Source: Microbacterium sp. B19 (GTDB lineage: Bacteria; Actinomycetota; Actinomycetes; Actinomycetales; Microbacteriaceae). Taken from it: DNA of 34,727 bases. Position 1 is the first letter of the stretch. The number at the start of each line of letters is the position of its first letter. The stretch covers positions 1 to 34,727 of the forward strand of contig NZ_BADA01000229.1 in the NCBI RefSeq assembly GCF_000333395.1, in the 5' to 3' direction. The notes beneath the pieces are model-generated. The model was not told where the DNA came from and searched no databases. It saw nothing but the letters and a program-made list of their open reading frames with translations. Made by a program: the position numbers and the translations under genes. Of this stretch, positions 1 through 6,577 are shown piece after piece.

Positions 1-1776
1 CTCGGCGGCACGTACCACCAGGTCGTGGGCGACGAGGTCGCCACGGCCCTCGTCGATTTCGCCCGGTCGGTCAACGCGTCGCAGCTCGTCATCGGCGTCA
101 GCCGCCGCGGACGCCTCGGCGCCGCCCTCACCGGCCCCGGCATCGGCGCGACCGTCATCCGCCTGTCCGGCGACATCGACGTGCACATCGTGAACCACGC
201 GCGCGCCGGCGGCCGCTTCGCCCTCCCCCGCCTCGCCGGACCCGCGCTGAGCGCGAAGCGGCGCATCCTCGGGTTCCTCACGGCGCTCGCGGGAGGTCCG
301 CTGCTGTCGTGGCTGCTCATCGCCACCGGGACCGACGAGTCGATCACGACCGACGTCCTCGCCTACCAGCTGCTCGTCGTCGTCGTGGCCCTCATCGGCG
401 GCATCTGGCCGGCGGTGTTCGCGGCGGTGCTGTCCGGGCTGACGCTGGACTTCCTGTTCATCCAGCCGCTGTACACGGTGACCATCGCCAACCCGATCCA
501 CGCGATCGCCCTGGTGCTGTACGTCGTCATCGCGATGCTCGTGAGCGTCGTCGTCGACCAGGCCGCTCGGCGTGCCCGCGCCGCACGTCGGGCCGCCGCC
601 GAGTCCGAGCTGCTCGCCACGGTGGCGGGCAGCGTCCTCCGCGGCGAGAGCGCGGTGCCGGCGCTGGTCTCCCGCGCCCGCGAGGCGTTCGCGCTCGCGG
701 GCGTGCGACTCGTGGCATCCGATGGATCCGTGCTCGCCACCGACGGCGAACCGGTCCGCGATGGCCGGGCGACCTCGGTGCCCGTCGGCGACGGACGCGC
801 GGTCCTCGAACTGCACGGCAGGGACCTGGATGCCACGGAGCGGCGCCTCCTCGACGTCGTCGTCGCGCAGCTCGCCGCCGCCCTCGAGCGCACCGATCTG
901 GCGGAGACCGCCGCCGAGGCGGGGGTCCTCGCCGCGACCGACCAGGTGCGCAGCGCCCTGCTCTCGGCGGTGAGCCACGATCTGCGCCGGCCGCTCGCCG
1001 CCGCCGTCGCCGCGCTCGGCGGTCTGCGCGCCGCCGGCGACCAGCTCTCCGCGGACGATCGCCGCGAGTTGCTGGAGACCGCCGACGAGAGCCTGGCCAC
1101 GCTGTCGGTGCTCGTCACCGACCTGCTGGACGTCAGTCGCGTGCAGGCCGGAGTGCTCGCGGTGTCGCTGGCTCCGGTGGACGCCGCAGGGGTCGTGCTG
1201 GTCGCGCTCGACGAGCTCGGCCTCGGTCCCGACGACGTCGAGCTGGCCCTCGACCCCGACCTGCCGCCGCTGCGGGCCGACCCCGTGCTGCTGCAGCGGG
1301 TGCTCGTGAACGTCCTGAGCAACGCCGTGCGCTTCACACCCGACGGGGGTCGGGCGCGGGTCGCGACGAGCCGCCTGGGCGGGGTCGCCGAGATCCGCGT
1401 GATCGACCACGGCCCCGGCGTCGCACCCGAGCGGCGCACCGACATGTTCGCGCCGTTCCAGCGCCTCGGCGACACCGACAACACCGTGGGACTCGGCCTG
1501 GGTCTCGCGCTGTCGCGCGGCTTCGCCGAGGGCATGGGCGGAACGCTGACCCCCGAGGACACCCCCGGCGGCGGGCTCACGATGGTGATCGCGCTGCCGG
1601 TGGCGGATGCGCCCGCTGAAACCTCGCGCGACGCCGAGGGCGCGGCATCCCTCGGCGACACGACACCCGAAACCTCCCGCGACGCCGAGGTCCCGGCATC
1701 CCTCGGCGACACGACACCCGAAACCTCGCGCGACGCCGAGGTCCCGGCATCCCTCCCCCGAACGGAGACCCGATGA
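1..1776 (+). CDS. kdpD: KdpD sensor histidine kinase, 5'-truncated by the window edge
   Basis: C-terminal 591 residues of the membrane histidine kinase that senses potassium limitation or ionic stress and phosphorylates KdpE. The reading frame is open from base 1, so the N-terminal KdpD domain and the start lie outside. Seen in order: the end of a universal-stress-like domain (about 1-60), a four-helix DUF4118 membrane block (about 80-195), a GAF-like region (about 200-305), a HisKA domain with H box SHDLRRPL (His326 of the fragment), then the ATPase N box NVLSNAVRF, G1 DHGPGVAPE and G2 VGLGLGLALSRG. Family members often read SHDLRTPL; here Arg replaces Thr. The C-terminus carries a tail of about 50 residues made of a 17-residue repeat not expected in KdpD. 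The gene overlaps kdpE by four bases (ATGA). kdpABC presumably lies upstream. Confidence 0.95.
   Translation, partial: LGGTYHQVVGDEVATALVDFARSVNASQLVIGVSRRGRLGAALTGPGIGATVIRLSGDIDVHIVNHARAGGRFALPRLAGPALSAKRRILGFLTALAGGPLLSWLLIATGTDESITTDVLAYQLLVVVVALIGGIWPAVFAAVLSGLTLDFLFIQPLYTVTIANPIHAIALVLYVVIAMLVSVVVDQAARRARAARRAAAESELLATVAGSVLRGESAVPALVSRAREAFALAGVRLVASDGSVLATDGEPVRDGRATSVPVGDGRAVLELHGRDLDATERRLLDVVVAQLAAALERTDLAETAAEAGVLAATDQVRSALLSAVSHDLRRPLAAAVAALGGLRAAGDQLSADDRRELLETADESLATLSVLVTDLLDVSRVQAGVLAVSLAPVDAAGVVLVALDELGLGPDDVELALDPDLPPLRADPVLLQRVLVNVLSNAVRFTPDGGRARVATSRLGGVAEIRVIDHGPGVAPERRTDMFAPFQRLGDTDNTVGLGLGLALSRGFAEGMGGTLTPEDTPGGGLTMVIALPVADAPAETSRDAEGAASLGDTTPETSRDAEVPASLGDTTPETSRDAEVPASLPRTETR
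1618..1755 (+). repeat. 51-bp in-frame tandem repeat (about 2.7 units) in the kdpD 3' end
   Basis: Units begin at 1618, 1669 and 1720; the last is cut at 12 residues. Each unit encodes 17 residues starting ETSRDAE and ending LGDTTP. The first two units differ at a few bases, so the expansion looks fairly recent. The repeat lies after the ATPase domain and encodes a hydrophilic, probably disordered tail. Confidence 0.9.
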
Positions 1777-2444
1777 AGGTCCTGATCGCCGACGACGATC
1801 CGCAGCTCGTGCGGGCGCTGCGGATCACCCTCGCCGCGCACGGATACGACGTCGTCGCTGCGGCCGACGGGGCGGCGGCGATCACGCTCGCCGCGCAGGC
1901 GCATCCCGACATCGTGCTGCTCGACCTCGGGATGCCGCACCTCGACGGCGTGCAGGTGATCCAGGCGCTGCGCGGGTGGACGACCGCGCCGATCATCGTC
2001 GTGTCCGGCCGCACCGGTTCCGCGGACAAGGTCGAGGCGCTCGACGCCGGCGCCGACGACTACGTGACCAAGCCGTTCCAGATCGACGAGCTGCTCGCCC
2101 GCCTGCGGGTGCACGGGCGGCGAGCCGTTCCCGCGAGCGGGGAGTCCGTCGTGCGGTTCGGCGACGTCGAGATCGACCTCGCCGCGAAGGCCGTCACGCG
2201 CGCCGGCTCCCGCGTGCACCTGACCCCGACCGAGTGGCGGATGCTGGAGTTCCTCGCCCGCAACCCCGGCTCGCTCGTGACGCGGCAGACGCTCCTCAAG
2301 GAGATCTGGGCGAGCGAGCAGGTCGCCGACAGCGGGTACCTGCGCCTGTACATGTCGCAGCTGCGGAAGAAGCTCGAGGCCGAGCCCTCCGCCCCCGCGC
2401 ACCTGCTGACCGAGCAGGGCATGGGCTACCGGCTGGTGCTGTAG
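1773..2444 (+). CDS. kdpE: KdpE response regulator, OmpR/PhoB family
   Basis: 223 residues, the normal family length. The receiver domain (about 1-115) has the acidic pocket DDD near residue 7, the phosphoacceptor Asp51 in LLDLGMPHLDG, the switch Ser in VVSGRTG and the conserved Lys in DDYVTKPF. The winged-helix effector domain (about 125-223) includes LTPTEWRMLEFLARNPG and ends GMGYRLVL. Phosphorylated KdpE is known to activate the kdpFABC potassium ATPase operon. The ATG overlaps the kdpD stop, so the two are translationally coupled. It is followed by an intergenic region rich in repeats. Confidence 0.96.
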   Translation: MKVLIADDDPQLVRALRITLAAHGYDVVAAADGAAAITLAAQAHPDIVLLDLGMPHLDGVQVIQALRGWTTAPIIVVSGRTGSADKVEALDAGADDYVTKPFQIDELLARLRVHGRRAVPASGESVVRFGDVEIDLAAKAVTRAGSRVHLTPTEWRMLEFLARNPGSLVTRQTLLKEIWASEQVADSGYLRLYMSQLRKKLEAEPSAPAHLLTEQGMGYRLVL

Positions 2445-2467
2445 TCCGGGGGCTGTCGGGTTCCGCC

Positions 2468-2510
2468 GGGCGTGCGCGGGGCCGGTGCGGGGCGTGCGCG
2501 GGGCCGGTGC
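2468..2510 (+). repeat. Two tandem copies of a 21-bp G-rich unit (22-bp period)
   Basis: Copies at 2468-2488 and 2490-2510 are identical. They lie in the non-coding region between kdpE and the palindrome at 2529. I see no promoter or gene here. Confidence 0.75.
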
Positions 2511-2528
2511 GCGGCCGGTGTCCGGGAA

Positions 2529-2601
2529 CCGCGAGACCGCACCCGCCTGACAATCCGGCGTCATGCTGCAGTGGGTTTGTCGGCCGCGTGCAGTCTCGCG
2601 G
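2529..2601. repeat. Palindromic repeat family A, copy 1
   Basis: Nested inverted repeat. The outer arms 2529-2542 and 2588-2601 pair with one mismatch (right arm GTGCAGTCTCGCGG). The inner arms read CTGACAATCC and GGGTTTGTCGG. A second copy with the same outer and inner stems lies at 3414-3487 in the same orientation. It could act as a terminator after kdpE or be a REP-like element; no T-run follows. Confidence 0.8.
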
Positions 2602-2651
2602 CCAGCCCGCGGTCCAGACCGGCCGCACAACGGACCCGCCCCGACCGGCGC

Positions 2652-2738
2652 GTGCCGAACTCCGGAGAAACCCGTCGGTTCCGGCCCCTACCGACGACAT
2701 CCGGCCCGATTCGGGTCGAAATCTCCGGAGTTCAGCAC
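2652..2738. repeat. Long inverted repeat with 17-bp arms
   Basis: Arms 2652-2668 and 2722-2738 are complementary with one mismatch; the left arm contains GAACTCCGGAGA. Inside them ACCCG and CGGGT form a second nested pair. The arm core AACTCCGG is shared with the tandem repeats at 31691-31978. The element overlaps the end of the small minus-strand ORF at 2688-2828 and supplies its last residues. Confidence 0.8.
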
Positions 2739-2828
2739 GGGCTCCGCAGCCTCCTCAGCGCCCGCGGCCTCGAACTCGGCCTGCACGCGGGCGCAGCGGC
2801 AGGCGTAGACGATCGAGTGCAGGAGCAT
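2688..2828 (-). CDS. Small ORF, 46 residues, coupled to the upstream gene; function unknown
   Basis: The ATG at 2828 overlaps the TGA of the preceding minus-strand gene (TGATG), the normal coupling arrangement in this genome. The product starts MLLHSIVYACRCARVQ, has an acidic Ala/Glu-rich middle and ends in residues encoded by the palindrome at 2652-2738. Two Cys lie close together (CRC), and the upstream partner also carries paired Cys. I do not recognise it. The first 30 residues look coding and the end looks like repeat read-through. It may be a short Cys-containing partner of its neighbour or a spurious ORF. Confidence 0.4.
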   Translation of the reverse strand: MLLHSIVYACRCARVQAEFEAAGAEEAAEPVLNSGDFDPNRAGCRR

Positions 2829-3301
2829 CAGCGGACCTCGCCGACCGTGTGGCATCCGGGGCACGGGAAGGCGATGCGGTCGCCGGCGCCCACGTCGTCC
2901 GGCAGCGTCACGCTCCCGACCGCACGTCCTGCCGCGTCGACGACGTCGAACGTCGCGTCGTACGCGTGCGACACACGCCCGAGCAGGCGCGCCTCGCGCC
3001 ACACCGCGTCGAGTCCCGCGGCGCACGCGTCGAGTCGGAGCGTGCGGGACTCGGCATCCACCACCGTCGCCACCACCACCGTCGTCGACAGGATCGTGGA
3101 TGCCACCCCTCCCGACGCCGGGATCACCGCCGGGCCCGTGCATACGCAGGGCGTGCCGCAGAGGTCGGCGTAACGGCCGACGGACACGGCGCGGACGGTG
3201 ACGTCATCGAGCGTCGGGGCAGAACCGGCGGGCCACGCGGCCGCGTCGAACGGCGCCGGAATGCTCGCGCGGAGGGTGGGGAGGAGGGCGGTGAGGGTCA
3301 T
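2828..3301 (-). CDS. Hypothetical protein with CxxC-type cysteines, 157 residues
   Basis: Not recognised. The protein is soluble, has no signal peptide and is predicted to be mostly beta-strand. Cysteine pairs occur in LCGTPCVC (about residues 48-53) and near the C-terminus in FPCPGCHTVG, so a metal site or disulfides are possible. A box close to the leaderless pattern (TAGACC, six bases, ATG) precedes the start, though its last base is not T. The gene stands alone on the minus strand between kdpE and sufS with one small coupled ORF downstream. Family A palindromes lie on both sides (2529-2601 and 3414-3487). The function cannot be inferred from its neighbours. Confidence 0.75.
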   Translation of the reverse strand: MTLTALLPTLRASIPAPFDAAAWPAGSAPTLDDVTVRAVSVGRYADLCGTPCVCTGPAVIPASGGVASTILSTTVVVATVVDAESRTLRLDACAAGLDAVWREARLLGRVSHAYDATFDVVDAAGRAVGSVTLPDDVGAGDRIAFPCPGCHTVGEVR

Positions 3302-3413
3302 GCATCCGGTCTACGCCGCAGGGGGCTGGGCCCCCGCGAAACTGACGTTTTCCGTGCGGCGGGGGCGCGGTTCCTCACGACCGCGGTGCGGGGTCGGGGC
3401 TGGGGCCCCGCGG

Positions 3414-3487
3414 CCGCGAGACTGCATCCGCCTGACAAACCGGCGTCAAGCTGCAGTGGGTTCGTCAGCAGCATGCAGTCTCGGCGG
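3414..3487. repeat. Palindromic repeat family A, copy 2
   Basis: The outer arms 3414-3427 (ending GAGACTGCAT) and 3473-3487 (ATGCAGTCTC onward) pair with a one-base bulge. The inner arms 3432-3441 (CTGACAAACC) and 3458-3468 also pair. Roughly 85 percent identical to copy 1 at 2529-2601, with compensating changes in both stems, which points to selection on the folded form. Confidence 0.8.
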
Positions 3488-3491
3488 CAAC

Positions 3492-3698
3492 GCCCGGCGG
3501 GGGCGCCCCGCGGCAGCGCCCGGCCCCAACGCCCGGCGGCAGCGCCCGGCCCCAACGCCCGGCGGCAGCGCCCGGCCGCAACGCCCCGCGGGGGCGCCCC
3601 GCGGCAGCGCCCGGCCCCAACGCCCGGCGGCAGCGCCCGGCCCCAACGCCCGGCCCCAACGCCCGGCCCCAACGCCCGGCCCCAACGCCCGGCCCAAC
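3492..3698 (+). repeat. 13-bp minisatellite, about 16 units
   Basis: Units start every 13 bases from 3492. Two main variants alternate: GCCCGGCCCCAAC and GCCCGGCGGCAGC. The last units (from 3648) are homogeneous copies of the first variant, and the final one is 12 bases. A 13-base period is out of phase with codons, so it is not a protein repeat. It ends 21 bases before the sufS -10 box. Confidence 0.93.
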
Positions 3699-3719
3699 CC
3701 CCACCCACGCGCCGCCGCG

Positions 3720-3725
3720 TAGCCT
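3720..3725 (+). promoter_or_regulatory. Candidate -10 box of sufS (leaderless type)
   Basis: TAGCCT followed by exactly six bases and then the GTG start. The spacing fits a transcript starting at or next to the GTG. The six bases GGAGGG also look like a ribosome site, so a leadered transcript from an unseen promoter remains possible. Confidence 0.5.
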
Positions 3726-3731
3726 GGAGGG

Positions 3732-4973
3732 GTGACACTCCCCTTCGACGTGGCCGCCGTGCGGGCCGAGTTCCCGATCCTCGGCACCGAGATCGACGGC
3801 CGGCCCCTCGTCTACCTCGACTCCGGCGCGACGAGCCAGAAGCCGCGCGCGGTCCTGGATGCCGAGCGCGACTTCCTCGAGACCGCCAACTCCGCGGTAC
3901 ACCGGGGCGCCCACACGCTCGCCGCCGAGGCGACGGAACTGTTCGAGGACGCCCGCGCCGCCGTCGCGGAGTTCGTCGGCGGCACGCCCGAGCAGCTCGT
4001 CTGGACCTCCGGCGCGACCGCGGGACTCAACCTCGTCGCAGGTTCCCTCGGCCATGCCGGGCGCCTCCGCGAGGGCGACGAGATCGTGGTGACCGAGGCC
4101 GAGCATCACGCGAACCTCATCCCGTGGCAGGAGCTCGCGGCCCGCACCGGCGCGCGCCTCCGCCACATCCCCGTGCACGACGACGGCACGCTCGACATGG
4201 CCGCGGCGGAAAGCCTCATCGGCGCGCGCACCAAGGTCGTCGCGTTCCCGCACGTCTCGAACGTCCTCGGCATCGTGAATCCCGTTGCCGAACTCGTCGC
4301 CCTCGCGCGGACCGTCGGCGCACTGACCGTCCTCGACGCGTGCCAGTCGGCACCCCACCTTGTGCTGGACCTCCCGGCATCCGGAGTCGACCTCGCCGTC
4401 TTCTCGGGACACAAGATCTTCGGCCCGTACGCGATCGGCGGCCTCTGGGGCCGCGAGGACGTGCTGGATTCGCTCCCGCCGTTCACCACCGGCGGATCCA
4501 TGATCACCACCGTCACGCTCGAGAAGGCGGAGTTCCTCCCGCCGCCGCAGCGCTTCGAGGCCGGCACGCAGCCGGTGTCGCAGGCGATCGGACTCGCCGC
4601 CGCCGTCCGCTGGTTCGGTGCTCTCGATCGCGACGCCGCGCACGCGCACGAGGCCGCGCTCGAACGGCGCCTCCGCGAGGGACTGCGCTCGATCGACGGC
4701 ATCCGTCTGCTCGGAGACACGGATGCCACCGACCGCGTCGCCCTGCAGGCGTTCGACGTCGAGGGGGTCCACGCGCACGACGTGGGGCAGTTCCTCGACA
4801 GCCGCGGGGTCGCGGTCCGCGTCGGGCACCACTGCGCCCAGCCGCTGCACCGGCGCTTCGGCCTGACCGCGTCGGTGCGCGCGAGCGCGGCGGTCCACAC
4901 GACGACCGGCGAGGTCGACACCTTCCTGGATGCCGTCTCCGGCGTCCGCAGCTTCTTCGGGGTGCACGCATGA
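3732..4973 (+). CDS. sufS: SufS-type cysteine desulfurase (PLP)
   Basis: 413 residues, the usual length for a group II desulfurase. It takes sulfur from cysteine as an enzyme persulfide for Fe-S cluster assembly in the cytoplasm. Seen: N-terminal YLDSGATSQKP, the substrate/PLP stretch NSAVHRGAHTLA, the Schiff-base Lys228 in FSGHKIFGPYAIGG, and the catalytic Cys368 in RVGHHCAQPLHRRFG. The GTG start at 3732 is preferred because homology begins at once (FDVAAVRAEFPIL) and because of the box at 3720. The ATG of sufU overlaps its stop. Other suf genes (B, D, C) are not in the window, so this is a detached sufS-sufU pair. Confidence 0.96.
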   Translation: MTLPFDVAAVRAEFPILGTEIDGRPLVYLDSGATSQKPRAVLDAERDFLETANSAVHRGAHTLAAEATELFEDARAAVAEFVGGTPEQLVWTSGATAGLNLVAGSLGHAGRLREGDEIVVTEAEHHANLIPWQELAARTGARLRHIPVHDDGTLDMAAAESLIGARTKVVAFPHVSNVLGIVNPVAELVALARTVGALTVLDACQSAPHLVLDLPASGVDLAVFSGHKIFGPYAIGGLWGREDVLDSLPPFTTGGSMITTVTLEKAEFLPPPQRFEAGTQPVSQAIGLAAAVRWFGALDRDAAHAHEAALERRLREGLRSIDGIRLLGDTDATDRVALQAFDVEGVHAHDVGQFLDSRGVAVRVGHHCAQPLHRRFGLTASVRASAAVHTTTGEVDTFLDAVSGVRSFFGVHA

Positions 4974-5425
4974 GCGGCCTGGAATCCCTCTATCAGGACC
5001 TGATCCTCGACCACTCGAAGAATCGCCGCGGTTTCGGGCTGGCCGACCCCGGCGCGCACAGCGCCACGGTGCATCAGCGCAACCCGATCTGCGGCGACGA
5101 GATCACCGTGCGGGTCGACGTCGACGGCGGCCGCGTGGCATCCGTCAGCTGGGAGGGCGCGGGCTGCTCGATCTCGCAGGCGTCCGCGTCGATGCTCGTC
5201 GCCCTGCTCGACGAGGACGGCGGAGACGACGGGATGCCAACGGCCGACGCCGAAGCGCTGATCACTCGCTTCCGTGAGGCACTGCGGTCACGCGGCCAGA
5301 TCCCCCTCGACGAGGAGACGTTCGGCGACGCCGCGGCACTGTCCGGCGTCTCCAAGTACACCGCGCGCGTGAAGTGCGCGATGCTCGCCTGGGTCGCGCT
5401 CGAAGAGGGCCTGCGCCAGGCCTGA
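4970..5425 (+). CDS. sufU: SufU zinc-dependent sulfurtransferase
   Basis: 151 residues. SufU accepts the persulfide sulfur from SufS, in the Gram-positive role filled by SufE elsewhere. The zinc ligands are all visible: Cys41 and Asp43 in NPICGDE, Cys66 in GAGCSIS and Cys136 in ARVKCAMLAW. The insertion between the second and third Cys distinguishes SufU from IscU scaffolds. The ATG overlaps the sufS stop by four bases, so production is coupled to its partner. A family B palindrome follows from 5434. Confidence 0.95.
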   Translation: MSGLESLYQDLILDHSKNRRGFGLADPGAHSATVHQRNPICGDEITVRVDVDGGRVASVSWEGAGCSISQASASMLVALLDEDGGDDGMPTADAEALITRFREALRSRGQIPLDEETFGDAAALSGVSKYTARVKCAMLAWVALEEGLRQA

Positions 5426-5433
5426 CCCGCTTC

Positions 5434-5536
5434 GCGCACGGGACCCGTTGCGGGCGGCACAACCTCAGCGATCCGCGCAACCTCAGCGGCATCCCGGGCC
5501 TGCCGACTCACCCAGCGCGGATCCCGCACCGTGCGC
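5434..5536. repeat. Palindromic repeat family B, copy 1
   Basis: The outer arms GCGCACGG (5434-5441) and CCGTGCGC (5529-5536) enclose inner arms GATCCGCGC (5470-5478) and GCGCGGATC (5515-5523). Two direct copies of CAACCTCAGC overlap the left side. The related copy is at 21635-21714. It sits eight bases after the sufU stop and could terminate that operon. Confidence 0.75.
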
Positions 5537-5598
5537 CCTCCCCGGCGCACCCGGTCGGCGCTATCCTGCGGAGCGACGACGTCGGAAGGATGGATGCC

Positions 5599-6042
5599 AT
5601 GGCGGCAAGCGGAGCGGGATTCAGCGACGAAGAACGCGCGGCGATGAAGCAGCGCGCCGAAGAGCTCAAGGCCATGAAGGGCCTGAAGGGCGCGGCGAAG
5701 CTCGAGAAGGAGAACGAGGCGTGCCTCGAGGCGATCGACAAGCTCGAGGGCGTCGACCGCGCGGTCGCGGAGCGCGTGCACGTGATCGTGCTCGAGGAGG
5801 CCCCGCACCTCACGCCCAAGACGTACTACGGCTTCCCGGCCTATGCGAAGGACGGCAAGGTCGTCGTGTTCTACCAGCCGGGCTCGAAGTTCAAGACGCG
5901 CTACGGCACGGTGAGCTTCGACGAGACCGCGCAGCTCGACGACGGCCCCATGTGGCCGGTGTCGTACGCCGTGATCGAGGTCACGCCCGAGGTCGAGCAG
6001 AAGATCCGCGAGCTGGTGCGCCGGGCGGCCCCGACCGCCTGA
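5599..6042 (+). CDS. DUF1801 / YdhG-like small protein
   Basis: 147 residues. A charged, probably helical N-terminus (EERAAMKQRAEELKAMKG) is followed by the DUF1801-type core: KTYYGFPAYAKDGKVVVFYQP, KTRYGTVSF, then a C-terminal helix. The family includes the so-called iron-chaperone-like YdhG proteins, but no biochemical role is secure. I chose the ATG at 5599 because GGAAGGA (5584-5590) lies eight bases upstream; an in-frame ATG at 5590 would abut that site. A TATCCT box at 5562-5567 could be the -10. The last codons and stop (ending PTA) lie inside the 148-bp repeat that starts at 6030. Confidence 0.8.
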   Translation: MAASGAGFSDEERAAMKQRAEELKAMKGLKGAAKLEKENEACLEAIDKLEGVDRAVAERVHVIVLEEAPHLTPKTYYGFPAYAKDGKVVVFYQPGSKFKTRYGTVSFDETAQLDDGPMWPVSYAVIEVTPEVEQKIRELVRRAAPTA

Positions 6043-6177
6043 CGCGGCGTCGGGGCTTGACATCCACGGATCTGCGCCGAAGCTCGCAGAATCCCGCGTT
6101 GTTCGCAGATTTTCGGCAGAATCCTGCGATTTTCGGGCCATCCTGCGAACCTCCGCAGACCCGTGGATGCCACGACC
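6030..6177 (+). repeat. 148-bp direct repeat C, copy 1
   Basis: Aligned without gaps to 7632-7779, with five mismatches in 148 bases. It begins in the last codons of the DUF1801 gene, so it supplies the ending PTA and the stop, and it runs to 37 bases before the ArsR start. The near-terminal arms 6059-6069 and 6161-6171 pair with one mismatch (CCGTGGATGTC-type against CCGTGGATGCC). Inner arms GTTCGCAG and CTGCGAAC are nested. Confidence 0.93.
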
Positions 6178-6202
6178 CCGAAGCCCGATGAATTGCAAGG
6201 CG

Positions 6203-6226
6203 TAGTATCTGCGTGTGCACGTAGAT
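6203..6226 (+). promoter_or_regulatory. Leaderless promoter box and operator of the ArsR-CDF operon
   Basis: TAGTAT at 6203-6208 lies exactly six bases before the GTG start. Overlapping it, 6207-6226 reads ATCTGCGTGTGCACGTAGAT, a palindrome with nine-base arms and one mismatch. That is the size and position expected for an ArsR/SmtB operator that blocks polymerase. Confidence 0.6.
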
Positions 6227-6577
6227 AACCAGCTACCGGGGGTCGGGCCCGACTCGGAGTACGTCGAACTCGCGGTCGAGGTGTTCGCGATGCTCGCGGA
6301 TGCGACGCGGGTGCGGATCATCCTGGCTCTGCGCGACACCGACGAGATGTCGGTGAACACCCTGGCGGGCGTCGTCGACAAGACCCCGGCCGGAGTCTCG
6401 CAGCACCTGGCCAAGCTGCGGCTCGCCCGCATGGTCTCCGCGCGCCGCGAGGGCACCACGGTCTACTACCGGCTCACCGACGAGCACGCGTCCGAACTCG
6501 TCGTGGCCGCGGTCAAGCAGGCCGAGCACGTCGTCGGTTCGCCGGCGCACCACTTCGGCGCGGAGACCCCCGCGTGA
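6215..6577 (+). CDS. ArsR/SmtB-family metal sensor, NmtR/KmtR-like
   Basis: 120 residues. Winged helix-turn-helix: ALADATRVRIILALR, then recognition helix TPAGVSQHLAKLRLA and wing REGTTVYYRL. The last helix reads DEHASELVVAAVKQAEHV. It places Asp, His, Glu and His at the spacing of the alpha-5 site of nickel/cobalt sensors such as NmtR, with one of the four usual ligands (the first distal His) replaced by Gln. An N-terminal His (MHVDN) and HH near the C-terminus could add ligands. By family it should repress in the apo form and release with metal. The GTG overlaps a palindromic operator, and the stop overlaps the transporter start, so it most likely autoregulates the operon. Confidence 0.88.
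   Translation: MHVDNQLPGVGPDSEYVELAVEVFAMLADATRVRIILALRDTDEMSVNTLAGVVDKTPAGVSQHLAKLRLARMVSARREGTTVYYRLTDEHASELVVAAVKQAEHVVGSPAHHFGAETPA

Larger units (their letters stand above)
3302..3731. other. 430-bp intergenic region, repeats only
   Basis: Between the divergent hypothetical gene and sufS there is no convincing gene. The region holds the family A palindrome copy 2 (3414-3487), a 13-bp minisatellite (3492-3698) and the sufS promoter box. Long open frames cross it on both strands only because the repeat is GC-rich and lacks stops; they are not supported as genes. Confidence 0.8.

Noticed and set aside
363..2630. A 755-residue open frame on the minus strand opposite kdpD-kdpE
   Set aside because: Composition is that of an antisense shadow in GC-rich DNA (Arg/Ser/Pro-rich, no domain), and kdpD and kdpE are unmistakable on the other strand.
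3492..3698. Possible CRISPR array
   Set aside because: Units are contiguous 13-mers with no unique spacers and no cas genes.
3298..3787. Gly/Arg-rich open frames on both strands over the region upstream of sufS
   Set aside because: They translate a 13-base minisatellite in shifting frames and have no start context.
1607..5425. A single 1272-residue plus-strand frame ending in the SufU sequence
   Set aside because: Only the last 151 residues are real (SufU from 4970). The remainder crosses kdpE, sufS and intergenic repeats out of frame.
6193..6208. TTGCAA (6193-6198) as the -35 of the ArsR gene
   Set aside because: Only four bases separate it from the TAGTAT box, far too short for a sigma-70-type promoter.
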